In this document: positions 15,310 to 23,775 of the stretch, in pieces
Layout of the letters: each line of letters starts with the position of its first letter
How positions within the stretch are numbered: position 1 is the stretch's first letter
NCBI RefSeq assembly: GCF_023715895.1
Contig: NZ_JAMBOO010000022.1
Span: 1-63,876 of the forward strand
Reading direction: 5' to 3'
DNA length: 63,876 nucleotides
DNA from: Domibacillus indicus
GTDB taxonomy: Bacteria; Bacillota; Bacilli; Bacillales; Domibacillaceae
Made by a program: the position numbers and the translations under genes
Notes under the pieces: model-generated
What the model was told of the DNA's origin: nothing
Database searches by the model: none
The model's input: the letters and a program-made list of their open reading frames with translations, nothing else

Positions 15310-16581
15310 TTAAAAAATAGCGGCCAAAAGCTGCGAGAATTTCAAAATAAGCCAGTTAAATAAGTTTCCTCCCATATCAAGGCTGGAAATCAAGGTTGCA
15401 CCTTCAGGCATTGTAAATTTTGCCCCTTCCATCATCTCTGTGTGGACAACCGCAAAGTTTGTAGCCATGTATAAAGAAAGAGCAAGCATGACTGTTCCAG
15501 CCAGTACCGAATGAACAATATTTCCCCGTAAAAACCCTACAACGAAGGCTACGTAAAATGGAATCGTTGCCAAATCACCAAATGGTAATACTCTGTTTCC
15601 CGGTAGGATTACTGCTAATAGAAGCGAAATTGGGACAAGGATCAGCGCTGTTGAAAGTACTGCCGGATGCCCAACGGCAAGAGCAGCATCCAGCCCAATG
15701 TACAGGTCACGGTCTCCATAACGCTTTTGCAGGAACGAACGGGCTGACTCTGAAATAGGAATCAGTCCTTCCATCAAGATCTTTACCATCCGCGGCAAAA
15801 GAAGCATAACCGCTCCAAGTGAAATACCGGTGTTGAAAATATCTCCTGGTCCGTATCCGGCAAGCAGGCCGATGACGCATCCAAGAATAAGACCCATCAT
15901 CATCGGTTCTCCAAAAATCCCAAAGCGTTTTTGAATCGATTCTGGATCCGCATGTAAATTCTTAATACCAGGAATTTTGGAAACTACCATTCCAACTAAC
16001 ATACCGATTGGTGCAAAAGCAGCCGTCGAGCCGGTTGGAAGCGAGATGCCCTGCAGCCCGTAAAAATTGGCTACCATTGGTGCTGTTTTATCTGCTACAA
16101 ATAAGACGGCAAATTGGTATAAAATCGTACACAAAATCGCTACCCACCAGCTGCCGGTTACCACATATCCTGTTGCTCCGGCTGCAATAAAGTGCCAATA
16201 ATTCCAAATATCAATATCTAATGTTTTGGTCGCTTTTAATAAAATAAGTAAAATATTAAATCCTAGGCAGACCGGAATAAGAATAGCTGCGACTGGCGAA
16301 GCAAATGACAGGGCTGCAGCGGACGGCCATCCAGTGTCAATAACAGTCAGGTTAAGACCAAATCTCTCAACCATTTGCTGAGCAGCCGGCCCTAGACTTG
16401 TCACTAATAAATTAATGACTAAGTTAACACCTACAAATCCAATCCCGATAATGATCCCCGATTTAAACGCTTTTTTAAATCCTGTACCAAAAATCATCCC
16501 AATAATTAAAATGGCTATTGGTAAAATAACTGTTGGCCCCAGGTTTAAAATCGATTGTACAACCTCAAACACTTTTTCCAT
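15310..16581 (-). CDS. PTS EIIC component, galactitol/pentitol family
   Basis: The 423-residue membrane channel has about ten hydrophobic segments. It begins MEKVFEVVQSILNLGPTVI and carries GTGFKKAFKSGI, GFVGVNLVIN and LPGNRVLPFGDLATIPF, characteristic of the PTS-Gat EIIC (GatC) family, which carries galactitol, D-arabitol and related polyols. It works with the separate EIIA and EIIB proteins encoded just upstream. The family call is firm; the substrate is inferred from the dehydrogenases and pentose phosphate enzymes of the operon. Confidence 0.9.
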   Translation of the reverse strand: MEKVFEVVQSILNLGPTVILPIAILIIGMIFGTGFKKAFKSGIIIGIGFVGVNLVINLLVTSLGPAAQQMVERFGLNLTVIDTGWPSAAALSFASPVAAILIPVCLGFNILLILLKATKTLDIDIWNYWHFIAAGATGYVVTGSWWVAILCTILYQFAVLFVADKTAPMVANFYGLQGISLPTGSTAAFAPIGMLVGMVVSKIPGIKNLHADPESIQKRFGIFGEPMMMGLILGCVIGLLAGYGPGDIFNTGISLGAVMLLLPRMVKILMEGLIPISESARSFLQKRYGDRDLYIGLDAALAVGHPAVLSTALILVPISLLLAVILPGNRVLPFGDLATIPFYVAFVVGFLRGNIVHSVLAGTVMLALSLYMATNFAVVHTEMMEGAKFTMPEGATLISSLDMGGNLFNWLILKFSQLLAAIF

Positions 16582-16609
16582 GGTTCCACCTCATTTTTCT
16601 GCTTAATAC

Positions 16610-16891
16610 TTACTTTTTCAAATGATCAATGATTTTTTGATCCAATGCCTCCATGCCGATGCCGGTAATGTACGCTGTCGCAATTTCAGATGGAATATTG
16701 TAAGTAGTGGGCAAAATTGTGGTTGAAACGATCAGGTCCGCGCCTTCCTGACGTGAAGCCACTTCCGAAATTTTGCATTGAACAACTTCTGCTGAGATGT
16801 TGTTGTCTTTCAATAAGTTTTCTACACGATCACACACAACTGTTGATGTTGCAATTCCTGCTCCACATGCTACTAATACTGTTTTTTTCAT
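16610..16891 (-). CDS. PTS EIIB component, galactitol family, copy 2
   Basis: 93 residues with the phosphocysteine Cys9 in VACGAGIATSTV, a P-loop-like GatB start. It accepts phosphate from EIIA and passes it to the polyol in EIIC. The protein differs from the gene just upstream at only four positions (33, 65, 89 and 93). The two copies lie 311 bases apart start to start, a recent tandem duplication. A ribosome site AAAGGAGAG precedes the start. Confidence 0.93.
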   Translation of the reverse strand: MKKTVLVACGAGIATSTVVCDRVENLLKDNNISAEVVQCKISEVASRQEGADLIVSTTILPTTYNIPSEIATAYITGIGMEALDQKIIDHLKK

Positions 16892-16920
16892 TTTTCTTCT
16901 CTCCTTTAATGTTTGAATAA

Positions 16921-17202
16921 TTAATTTTTCAAGTGGTTAATAATTTTTTGATCTAATGCTTCCATGCCAATACCGGTGATATACGCTGTCGCAATTTCAG
17001 ATGGAATTGTGTAAGTAGTCGGTAAAATAGTCGTTGAAACAATTAAATCCGCGCCTTCCTGGCGTGAAGCGACTTCTGAAATTTTGCATTGAACAACTTC
17101 TGCCGGGATATTGTTATCTTTCAATAAATTTTCCACACGGTCACACACAACCGTTGATGTCGCAATTCCTGCTCCGCATGCTACTAATACTGTTTTTTTC
17201 AT
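16921..17202 (-). CDS. PTS EIIB component, galactitol family, copy 1
   Basis: 93 residues, phosphocysteine Cys9 in VACGAGIATSTV, same fold and length as the downstream copy. Both have intact active-site loops and good ribosome sites, so neither looks like a decaying gene. The duplication may raise EIIB dose, or the few changes (Ser/Pro33, Asn/Thr65, two at the tail) may tune partner choice. Confidence 0.93.
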   Translation of the reverse strand: MKKTVLVACGAGIATSTVVCDRVENLLKDNNIPAEVVQCKISEVASRQEGADLIVSTTILPTTYTIPSEIATAYITGIGMEALDQKIINHLKN

Positions 17203-17216
17203 TATGATTCTCTCCT

Positions 17217-17684
17217 TTAAATGTTATCTAGTTCTTCGAATAGTGTATAAACTTCCTTGGCGCTGCCTGCTGCTACTAATTTATCGTAGTTTTCTTCCTG
17301 CTGGACAATCTGCATAATTTGCTGCAGAACCGCCAGCTGGCTGTGAGGTTCATTCAATCCAAGCATTAAAATCACCTTTACGTCGATTGCTTTTGACTTA
17401 TCATCCATTGATTGAAAAATAACCGGCTTTTGTAAAGTGATCACTCCAATAAACTGATGGAAGACACATTCCGGATCTGTATGTGGAATCGCAATTCCAT
17501 AATGGTCTAAACTTAAACCGGTTGGAAACGTTTCTTCCCGTTCCTGAATCTTTGTTAAAAATGAATCACTCACATAGCCGCGGCTAAATGCTTCATTGTA
17601 CATTAACTGAAATACTTCTTCTTTGCTTTCACAATCCGCATTCAGCTTAATTAATTCATCTTTTAAAAACTTTGCTATTGGCAC
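17217..17684 (-). CDS. PTS EIIA component, fructose/galactitol type
   Basis: A 155-residue EIIA domain protein with phosphohistidine His68 in GIAIPHTDPE. It receives phosphate from HPr (possibly the HPr of this operon) and phosphorylates either EIIB copy. The neighbouring PRD regulator carries a similar EIIA-like domain, so phosphate flow through these proteins can also signal substrate availability. It lies 14 bases before the first EIIB gene. Confidence 0.92.
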   Translation of the reverse strand: MPIAKFLKDELIKLNADCESKEEVFQLMYNEAFSRGYVSDSFLTKIQEREETFPTGLSLDHYGIAIPHTDPECVFHQFIGVITLQKPVIFQSMDDKSKAIDVKVILMLGLNEPHSQLAVLQQIMQIVQQEENYDKLVAAGSAKEVYTLFEELDNI

Positions 17685-17711
17685 TGTAATCCTCCCTAAC
17701 TGACAAATAAT

Positions 17712-19775
17712 TTATGATGAATGGGCTTGAATAAGCTCATACATTTCTTGTTTGGTGTTTAGGTGAATCATCTGGTCAAGGACTTCCCTTTTTTCTGCCA
17801 GCCGCATCAGTTGTAAAAGAGCACCTAAATGCTTGTCTTTATCAACTGCTGCAATCACAGTAACGAAATAAATTCGTTTACCTCCGCCTATAGGCAGACC
17901 ATTTTTAATTTTGAGCAAGCTCATCCCTAATGCGTTTACACCGTCTTCCGGTGAGGCATGAGGAATCGCAATGTTCATCCGTAGCAAAATATGTGGTGAA
18001 ACGGACGGATATTGCTGCTTCATCGTTTCAATATATTGAGCTGTAATTAACCCCTTTTCAAGGAGCGGCTGAGAAGCCTTTTCTAACGCCTCATGCCAAT
18101 TATCTACGTCTTCTTCTAAAACAATTGTTTCTGGATTGATAAAATCTGATAATACGTAATCTCTGTCCTGCTTTGTTGTGCTTGATGCAGGGTCTGTAAA
18201 CGTTGAAGTGGTAAAATAGGTCTCCAATGCTTTTTCGAGCTGTTTTCGATCTTTAATACTTGCATGTTTTCCAATGGTTTCAATTAACTGTTCCATGTTA
18301 AACGACGGAGTCTGAAGATCGAATACTTCTTTCATCACCCGCTGCCGCAGTTGCAGCTTTTCAAATTCTGATAAAACATGATGAACAATAAATAATTGTT
18401 TACTTGTCTGAAGTGGAATAGGTGAAAAAATAAGATCGTAGTCTTCTTTTAACTGTTTGAACTCCCGCAAGGAAAGAGGCGGATGAAAAAAGAATTCTGG
18501 AAACAGGCCTCTAAGTGTGTTGTTCATTAAATTAGAAATCGACACACCATTTGGACAGACAACAACGGCTTTTTTTCTTTTTGGAATGGACTCCCCGCTG
18601 CTAATTAAATGACCACCAATAAAGATAGTCATAAACATAATTTCGCTTTCCGGAACGGGTTCTCCTAAATATTCCTCAAATGGCTTAATCGAGTTTTTCA
18701 CAATATAGTGAATCGCTTCAAATTCTTCTCCTACTTTTTCAATCATTGAATAATTAGTCGTTAATCGATACTTAATTCGGTAATAAGCAGGTTTCATATG
18801 GAGAACCAGCTTTTCTAAAAGCTTCTCTTTATCTTTTAATGTAAGGATGGCCTGTTTTTCAAACATCAGGAGACATTCCTGCAGTGCCGTTCTTAATTGA
18901 GGAATTTCCTTGTTTGTTAAAAACTGCGCCGACAAAATATTTGATGTAAGAAGCTGAAGCGTAATAAATAATCTTTCTTCATGCGGAACGGGTGTTGCCG
19001 CATTCTGAATGAAGAGTTCCGCCGCTTCATATTCCTTCGTATCTGATAATTCCTGATAATCAATATGATAAGAACCTGACAACAAATAACCGCTTTCAAT
19101 TCTATTCAGGATCAGAGCGATAATATAAGGAAGAATTCTGGCCCTCTCGTCACTAAATTGAATAGACAACCGATTTTCTACCTCTTCTACCTGCTTGCTT
19201 AGCTGGCGGATCGTTTCTTCTTTTACATGACTGAATTGATAAATGTACGTTTTTCCTTTGTAAATATCTAATGTTCTTTTTAACACCGAGATAAGCAGCC
19301 GGCGTTTGTTCCACTCTTCCCCTGAAACGGTGTACCCTTCAAGGCGGGAATAAATGACTTCTAAATCATATAGTTCTACCATCTTATTTACATTCTTCAA
19401 GTCACGTAATATCGTATTTTTGCTTACCTTCAATGCACTTGAAAAATGAATGAGAGACAGTTCTTCTTTTGCACTTAATATCATAAGAAGAATAAGAATC
19501 GCTCTTTCATGCTCCGAAAGAATATACGTAGTTTGCGAATGAGCTGGCTTCTCAACAAGAAGCTCCAGCAATACAGGATTAAGAACAAACTTTCCGCTTT
19601 TGGTGCGTTTAATGGCTGGATAATTATTCTCCTCTAACCAGTCATTTATTTTTGTAAAACTATAGCTAATCTGTCTGCGGGACAATTCATACTTATTTTC
19701 CAGCTCGGCATTCGATACTTCCGGATTCCCTAATATTTCTTTAAATATTTGATTGCTCCTTTCATCCAGGTACAT
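17712..19775 (-). CDS. PRD-containing transcription activator with EIIB/EIIA-like domains (MtlR/LicR type)
   Basis: This 687-residue protein is the first gene of the operon. Helix-turn-helix regions at the N-terminus (residues 1-60 and about 90-150, with SKNTILRDLKNV) are followed by two PRD domains (about 190-390). An EIIB-like segment comes next (KKAVVVCPNGVSISNL, about 410-500), and the C-terminal EIIA domain has His in MNIAIPHASPED. In this family HPr phosphorylates PRDs to activate, while EII-dependent phosphorylation inhibits when no substrate is passing. It probably regulates its own operon through the inverted repeat upstream. The start at 19775 overlaps no alternative with a better ribosome site. 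Confidence 0.88.
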   Translation of the reverse strand: MYLDERSNQIFKEILGNPEVSNAELENKYELSRRQISYSFTKINDWLEENNYPAIKRTKSGKFVLNPVLLELLVEKPAHSQTTYILSEHERAILILLMILSAKEELSLIHFSSALKVSKNTILRDLKNVNKMVELYDLEVIYSRLEGYTVSGEEWNKRRLLISVLKRTLDIYKGKTYIYQFSHVKEETIRQLSKQVEEVENRLSIQFSDERARILPYIIALILNRIESGYLLSGSYHIDYQELSDTKEYEAAELFIQNAATPVPHEERLFITLQLLTSNILSAQFLTNKEIPQLRTALQECLLMFEKQAILTLKDKEKLLEKLVLHMKPAYYRIKYRLTTNYSMIEKVGEEFEAIHYIVKNSIKPFEEYLGEPVPESEIMFMTIFIGGHLISSGESIPKRKKAVVVCPNGVSISNLMNNTLRGLFPEFFFHPPLSLREFKQLKEDYDLIFSPIPLQTSKQLFIVHHVLSEFEKLQLRQRVMKEVFDLQTPSFNMEQLIETIGKHASIKDRKQLEKALETYFTTSTFTDPASSTTKQDRDYVLSDFINPETIVLEEDVDNWHEALEKASQPLLEKGLITAQYIETMKQQYPSVSPHILLRMNIAIPHASPEDGVNALGMSLLKIKNGLPIGGGKRIYFVTVIAAVDKDKHLGALLQLMRLAEKREVLDQMIHLNTKQEMYELIQAHSS

Positions 19776-19800
19776 GATAGCAGCTCCCTTCGTTACATTT

Positions 19801-19839
19801 ATTGTATCAGCAAAAATCTTGTTTTTGTTTACGCTTTCA
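19801..19839 (-). promoter_or_regulatory. cre-like site and -10 box of the polyol PTS operon
   Basis: Minus-strand TGAAAGCGTAAACA (19839-19826) matches the CcpA operator TGWNANCGNTNWCA at 13 of 14 positions. TACAAT (19806-19801) downstream is a good -10; the -35 region is poor, as expected for an activator-dependent promoter. Confidence 0.65.
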
Positions 19840-19846
19840 TTCTCAC

Positions 19847-19917
19847 TTTCTGTCGATTAATTGTACAACATCATGATGAACAAAAGAATAAACATTCATG
19901 GTGTTATACGACAGAAA
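19847..19917. promoter_or_regulatory. candidate operator: imperfect inverted repeat upstream of PTS operon
   Basis: Arms TTTCTGTCG (19847-19855) and CGACAGAAA (19909-19917) are perfect complements. Inner blocks ACATCATGA and TCATGGTGT extend the symmetry. The repeat sits about 50-115 bases upstream of the likely transcription start, where MtlR-type activators bind. The binding protein is inferred. Confidence 0.5.
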
Positions 19918-20282
19918 ATATTGGAACTTCATTATCATGATATAACGTTTGATAAATGAAATTGCACCAGTAGTTCTTCCTGTTAAAAACAAAATGAACG
20001 GCCGTGCTTTAAAGCAAGACCGAGCAAAACTTTATTTAACTTTTATTTTCCTTAACATTCAAAATAACATTAGACAGTTATACTTTAAAAATATGTATTT
20101 TACATAGACAATAAAGAAACTCTAAAACAATCACCATCTCAGCTTTGAATAAAAGGTCTTTTCCCCTTCCAAACAGTTTGAGATGGGAGGCGGGCAGGCT
20201 TTCACACAGCTCAATCACTGTCACTGAGGAAACGGCCATTTTATGATAGAGTAGGAAGGATGAAATAAAAAGGAGAGATCAC
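19918..20282. other. intergenic before the MATE gene
   Basis: About 360 AT-rich bases. A 37-codon plus-strand frame near 19993 lacks a ribosome site and is probably chance. The last 120 bases are richer in GC (GATGGGAGGCGGGCAGG, near 20183-20199) and could be a structured leader of the exporter gene, but I recognise no riboswitch class. AAAAGGAGAG precedes the TTG start. Confidence 0.4.
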
Positions 20283-21620
20283 TTGCGGCAAATTGATTTT
20301 ACAAATGGAAATATTTTTAAGCAGTTGTTTTTCTTTTCGACGCCTATTATGGCAGCCAACCTGCTGCAGGTGTCTTACCAGTTTGTGGACTCTTTATGGG
20401 TCGGCAACCTGCTCGGGGCGGATGCGCTAGGAGCCGTCAGCATTGCCAGTACGGTAATCTTGACCGTTCTTTCTTTTATTCTTGGAATAAACAATGCCGC
20501 TCTCACGATATTATCCCAGCAGCGGGAAAGCGAGAGTACTGCAGGATTAAAAAGCTATCTCAATGCTTTTGTTGTTCTTTTAACAGGCTTATCTCTTTTG
20601 ATGGGTGCTGCAGGATATTTATATACGGAAGAGATGTTAAAGTGGCTGGATACACCAACTGAGATGATTCCTGACGCCGCTGTATACTTGCAGATTAACT
20701 TTATCGGCATTCTTTTCTTGCTTGGCTACAATTTTATCAGCACAGTACTTCGGGCACTCGGAGACAGCCAGACGCCGCTTTACTTTGTTTTGGCTGCTGT
20801 TCTTTTAAATATTGTGCTCGACCCTGTGTTCATTTCCGTCTTCGGACTCGGCATAAATGGCGCTGCCTGGGCAACTGTCATCTCGCAGGGACTGGCTTTC
20901 ATCATGGGTGTTGTGTATACACTCCGCAGGAAAGCCGTGCCTTTTTCCATTCCAGTCCTTCCAAAAAGGGAAGAGGTTCTGCTTATTTTAAAGCTTGGCA
21001 TCCCGGCCGGCTTACAAATGACGGTTATTTATGCAGGGGTGACAGCGATCATGACGGTCGTGAATTCTTTCGGAAGCGATGCTGCTGCAGGGTTTGGGGC
21101 GGCGCAGCGCTTAGACAGCTTGATTACACTTCCGGCTATGGCACTCGGAACAGCTGTCAACAGCATGGCCGGACAGAATATAGCCGGCCATCACTGGAAC
21201 CGTGTTCGCCAAATTGCTCTTTACGGTGCTCTTTATAACTTCATTACCATGCTGGTCATTGCTGTCATTGTCTTTTTGCTGGCACGATTTGCAATCACCT
21301 TGTTTATCCGGGAGGAAGAAGCCGTCCAGTTCGGCACCTCTTACTTAAAGACGATCGCTTTTTTCTATCCATTTATCGGGCTGAATTTTATTTTAAATGG
21401 AATTGTGCGGGCATCCGGTGCGATGTATCAGGTGCTTGTCCTGAATATCCTCTCTTTTTGGGTACTGCGTTATCCGCTGACCTATCTTTGCTCAGCTTTT
21501 TGGGGAGAAGACGGTATTGCCCTGGGAATGGGAATTGGCTTTGTAATCAGCAGCGCCTTCTCTTTTGGCTATTACCGGTTCGGCAAATGGCGCCGAATTG
21601 ATTTGTTTGCTTCCAAATAA
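20283..21620 (+). CDS. MATE-family multidrug/metabolite exporter
   Basis: A 445-residue, twelve-helix cation-coupled antiporter. The N-terminal half opens with FFFSTPIMAANLLQVSYQFVDSLWVGNLLGADAL, where the P-M-NLLQ and D-WVG features are typical of the NorM/DinF superfamily, and the second half repeats the pattern from about residue 230 (GIPAGLQM). Translation begins at TTG, placed by AAAAGGAGAG eight bases upstream. It stands alone between two terminators, on the opposite strand to the PTS operon. Substrates of MATE proteins cannot be read from sequence. Confidence 0.92.
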   Translation: MRQIDFTNGNIFKQLFFFSTPIMAANLLQVSYQFVDSLWVGNLLGADALGAVSIASTVILTVLSFILGINNAALTILSQQRESESTAGLKSYLNAFVVLLTGLSLLMGAAGYLYTEEMLKWLDTPTEMIPDAAVYLQINFIGILFLLGYNFISTVLRALGDSQTPLYFVLAAVLLNIVLDPVFISVFGLGINGAAWATVISQGLAFIMGVVYTLRRKAVPFSIPVLPKREEVLLILKLGIPAGLQMTVIYAGVTAIMTVVNSFGSDAAAGFGAAQRLDSLITLPAMALGTAVNSMAGQNIAGHHWNRVRQIALYGALYNFITMLVIAVIVFLLARFAITLFIREEEAVQFGTSYLKTIAFFYPFIGLNFILNGIVRASGAMYQVLVLNILSFWVLRYPLTYLCSAFWGEDGIALGMGIGFVISSAFSFGYYRFGKWRRIDLFASK

Positions 21621-21632
21621 GCCTGTATGAAA

Positions 21633-21664
21633 AAGAACCTGCACTCCTTGAGAGGCAGGTTCTT
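21633..21664. terminator. bidirectional terminator between MATE and the minus-strand gene
   Basis: AAGAACCTGC pairs with GCAGGTTCTT between two convergent genes, with a weak T/A tract on either side. Confidence 0.75.
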
Positions 21665-21670
21665 CCATGT

Positions 21671-22258
21671 TTACTGCATAATATTTGAAGCCGTACCAGG
21701 CCGTCTGGCTACTTTCTTTTTCGGGGCCTTTTCTTCTTTTTCTTCTTTCGGTTCTGCCGCCTCTGCTGCTTCTACAGATACCGTCTCTTTATTTTCTTTC
21801 TCGCTGCCCTTGCTGCTTTTTTCTTTTGCGGCAGGCGGATCGGTTTTAGCCGTTTCGCTTTTGGTGATTGTTTTTGAATTTAAATCATTTACAAATTTCA
21901 GCTCAACGATATCTTTATTTGCGATCGGTTCTGTTTTCTTTTTCGCCGCTGAGTCTTTTTCCGCTGTGACTCCCTGCGTTTCTTTTATTTCCTGTCCAAT
22001 AACGGGCTTACTGCTGTCCTCCTGTCCGGTGGAGAGCTGCATCCGCTCCGCTTGATTGCGGGTCAGCATGGCATTTAATGTGTTGATAATAGCAGGGTCA
22101 AAAATGTCGGTGTTTCCGAAATGGGCAGCCAGCTGAATAATCAAGTATTTCACTGATTCATTCGGATTTTTTTGCCCTGCGGCCCAGTCCCCGACAATAT
22201 CGGGGCAGGCGGAGCTTGCAGTTTTTACATAAATGGTCGGCTTTTTGTCTTCCTGCAT
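21671..22258 (-). CDS. ParM-associated protein with long charged tail, possible adaptor
   Basis: 195 residues, not recognised as a known family. The first 75 residues look folded: KPTIYVKTASSACPD, then ESVKYLIIQLAAHFGNTDIF, a pattern like the helix of ribbon-helix-helix proteins in ParR adaptors. From about residue 80 the chain is rich in Lys, Glu, Ala and Ser and is probably disordered. It ends in KKKVARRPGTASNIMQ. It follows the actin-like gene by 33 bases with a strong AGGAGGGGAGGG site, so the two are an operon. By analogy with type II partition modules it may link filaments to DNA or another cargo. That role is inference. Confidence 0.6.
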   Translation of the reverse strand: MQEDKKPTIYVKTASSACPDIVGDWAAGQKNPNESVKYLIIQLAAHFGNTDIFDPAIINTLNAMLTRNQAERMQLSTGQEDSSKPVIGQEIKETQGVTAEKDSAAKKKTEPIANKDIVELKFVNDLNSKTITKSETAKTDPPAAKEKSSKGSEKENKETVSVEAAEAAEPKEEKEEKAPKKKVARRPGTASNIMQ

Positions 22259-22291
22259 ATGGAGCCCTCCCCTCCTTCTGCCGTGCCTTTT

Positions 22292-23497
22292 TTATGAGAC
22301 AGGGGCAGTCAATTCATCCATATAGATGTCATTAAATGTATTTAGTCCGTTTACGTTCATGTCCACTGCATATTGCGGCGGAATCCACAGCAGCTTGAAC
22401 CGTTCTTTCTTGGCAATCGTCATTAATTTGCTGTACAAGTGATCTTTTAGCAGAATCGAGCCGCCTCCATACACGACCGCGATATGAATTTCTTTGGAAC
22501 GCATATTATTTACGAAGCTCTGCACATCCTCTGCAATATCAAACGATAAGTTCTCCAGCGGTTCTCCGTTTAAATCCGTTAAAATATCTTCTTTAAAAGC
22601 ATGAGATTTTGATTTGATAATTTCAGAGATGTCCTGCCGTGTATACGACTTTTTCTCTTTCCAGATACTCACGACCGACTCAAGTGCAACGCCAAGCCCG
22701 TACTCCAGACCTTCACTATGTTTTAATTCGTACCCGTTTGTAATGATCAGCTCGGTCGTCCCGTCGCCAATATCAATATGCATTAAGTTTTTATCCTGAA
22801 AATATTGACCGTCTAAATCCGGCTTCATATTATACTGCTTAATAAACTCATCAAACATATCCCCGGAGCGGTAGTTTCCTTCTCCGTCTTCAATAATTTC
22901 GAATAATGGCGGCGTTCCTTCGGCGGACACACCTACATATCCAAATGTAACTTTCACGACTACTCTTAAATCACTTTTAATGTTTACAGTGACCATATGC
23001 GTTCCTTTTTGGAACCGCTCTTTAAAGATCTTTGCGTTCACTTCATTATAAACAGAAGCCGGCAGGCATGTGGACATGTTAACCGTTACTTCTAACACAT
23101 CGTTGTTTTCAATTTCTTTCTTTTCTGAAAAATGCTCTTGTACTGTTTTTACGGCTACAATGCCAAGTGTATTAATAATAGGCAGATCCTGTTCATGCTT
23201 TTTTCCTTTTTCTAAATTCATATTCTTTACTTTACTAGCGGCTACCCCTGCCATTGCCGCATGTCCTACCAATACTCTTGTATTGTCTGCGAGCTTTATG
23301 GCGGGACTTGAAATCGTAATATCAATATTGTTATGCAGTTCGTTTATCGCTTCTATCAATGTGGTTTTCTTTTCAGACCGCGGTTTGGAAATGCGGGCAA
23401 AAACGTTCGGGTGCTTTACCGGAACTCCGTTTATAACCAACTTGTGTTCGCTGTTTCCATTATCGTTTGAAACAATCAAATCATACGTTTTCTCCAT
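22292..23497 (-). CDS. ParM/Alp-like actin ATPase
   Basis: The 401-residue protein has the actin-fold nucleotide motifs in order: phosphate-1 SNDNGNSEHK (residues 9-18), phosphate-2 HIDIGDGTTELII (about 240-252) and the adenosine loop VVYGGGSILLKD (about 345-356). Size and motifs fit the bacterial ParM, AlfA and Alp7A group, not MreB or FtsA. Such proteins form dynamic filaments that move plasmids, phage DNA or other cargo. AAGGAGAG precedes the ATG. The locus has no nearby replication, phage or plasmid genes, which is unusual for this family. Confidence 0.82.
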   Translation of the reverse strand: MEKTYDLIVSNDNGNSEHKLVINGVPVKHPNVFARISKPRSEKKTTLIEAINELHNNIDITISSPAIKLADNTRVLVGHAAMAGVAASKVKNMNLEKGKKHEQDLPIINTLGIVAVKTVQEHFSEKKEIENNDVLEVTVNMSTCLPASVYNEVNAKIFKERFQKGTHMVTVNIKSDLRVVVKVTFGYVGVSAEGTPPLFEIIEDGEGNYRSGDMFDEFIKQYNMKPDLDGQYFQDKNLMHIDIGDGTTELIITNGYELKHSEGLEYGLGVALESVVSIWKEKKSYTRQDISEIIKSKSHAFKEDILTDLNGEPLENLSFDIAEDVQSFVNNMRSKEIHIAVVYGGGSILLKDHLYSKLMTIAKKERFKLLWIPPQYAVDMNVNGLNTFNDIYMDELTAPVS

Positions 23498-23519
23498 TTT
23501 AATCTCTCCTTTTTAGTAA

Positions 23520-23725
23520 GTAGGCCAATAGAGATAAGCAGCGTGTTTCTTTTTAAAAATTAAGAGAATAATATAGGATATTACGCAACACTAGTAATTA
23601 TTCTTTTAAATTACCGTTCTATGAAATTTTTTTTAAAAAAAGAATAATTTTTTTATAGACTGAGCAGTTGCGCGCTGTATTGTCCCGTGTATAAAAAGAA
23701 AAAAGCTGTTTTGAACACAAAAACA
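23520..23725. promoter_or_regulatory. upstream region of the ParM-like operon with repeated AGAATAAT
   Basis: The AT-rich leader carries AGAATAAT at 23565-23572 and 23641-23648 and its reverse complement ATTATTCT at 23597-23604. The spacing is about 32 and 44 bases. Such iterated sites can serve as a centromere or operator in type II partition loci, but in a region this AT-rich the match may be chance. Confidence 0.35.
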
Positions 23726-23775
23726 GGGCTGCTCCAGAAATCGGTGTTCATCGACTTTTGAGCAGCCCTGTTTTC
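23723..23775 (-). terminator. terminator of the 47-residue ORF
   Basis: AAAACAGGGCTGCTC pairs perfectly with GAGCAGCCCTGTTTT over 15 bp around a 25-base loop, directly after the small ORF's stop. It is followed by TTTTTGTG on the minus strand. Confidence 0.8.

Noticed and set aside
20155-20282. Known riboswitch before the MATE gene
   Set aside because: The GC-rich leader does not show the core of the guanidine, preQ1, Mn or purine classes that I could recognise.
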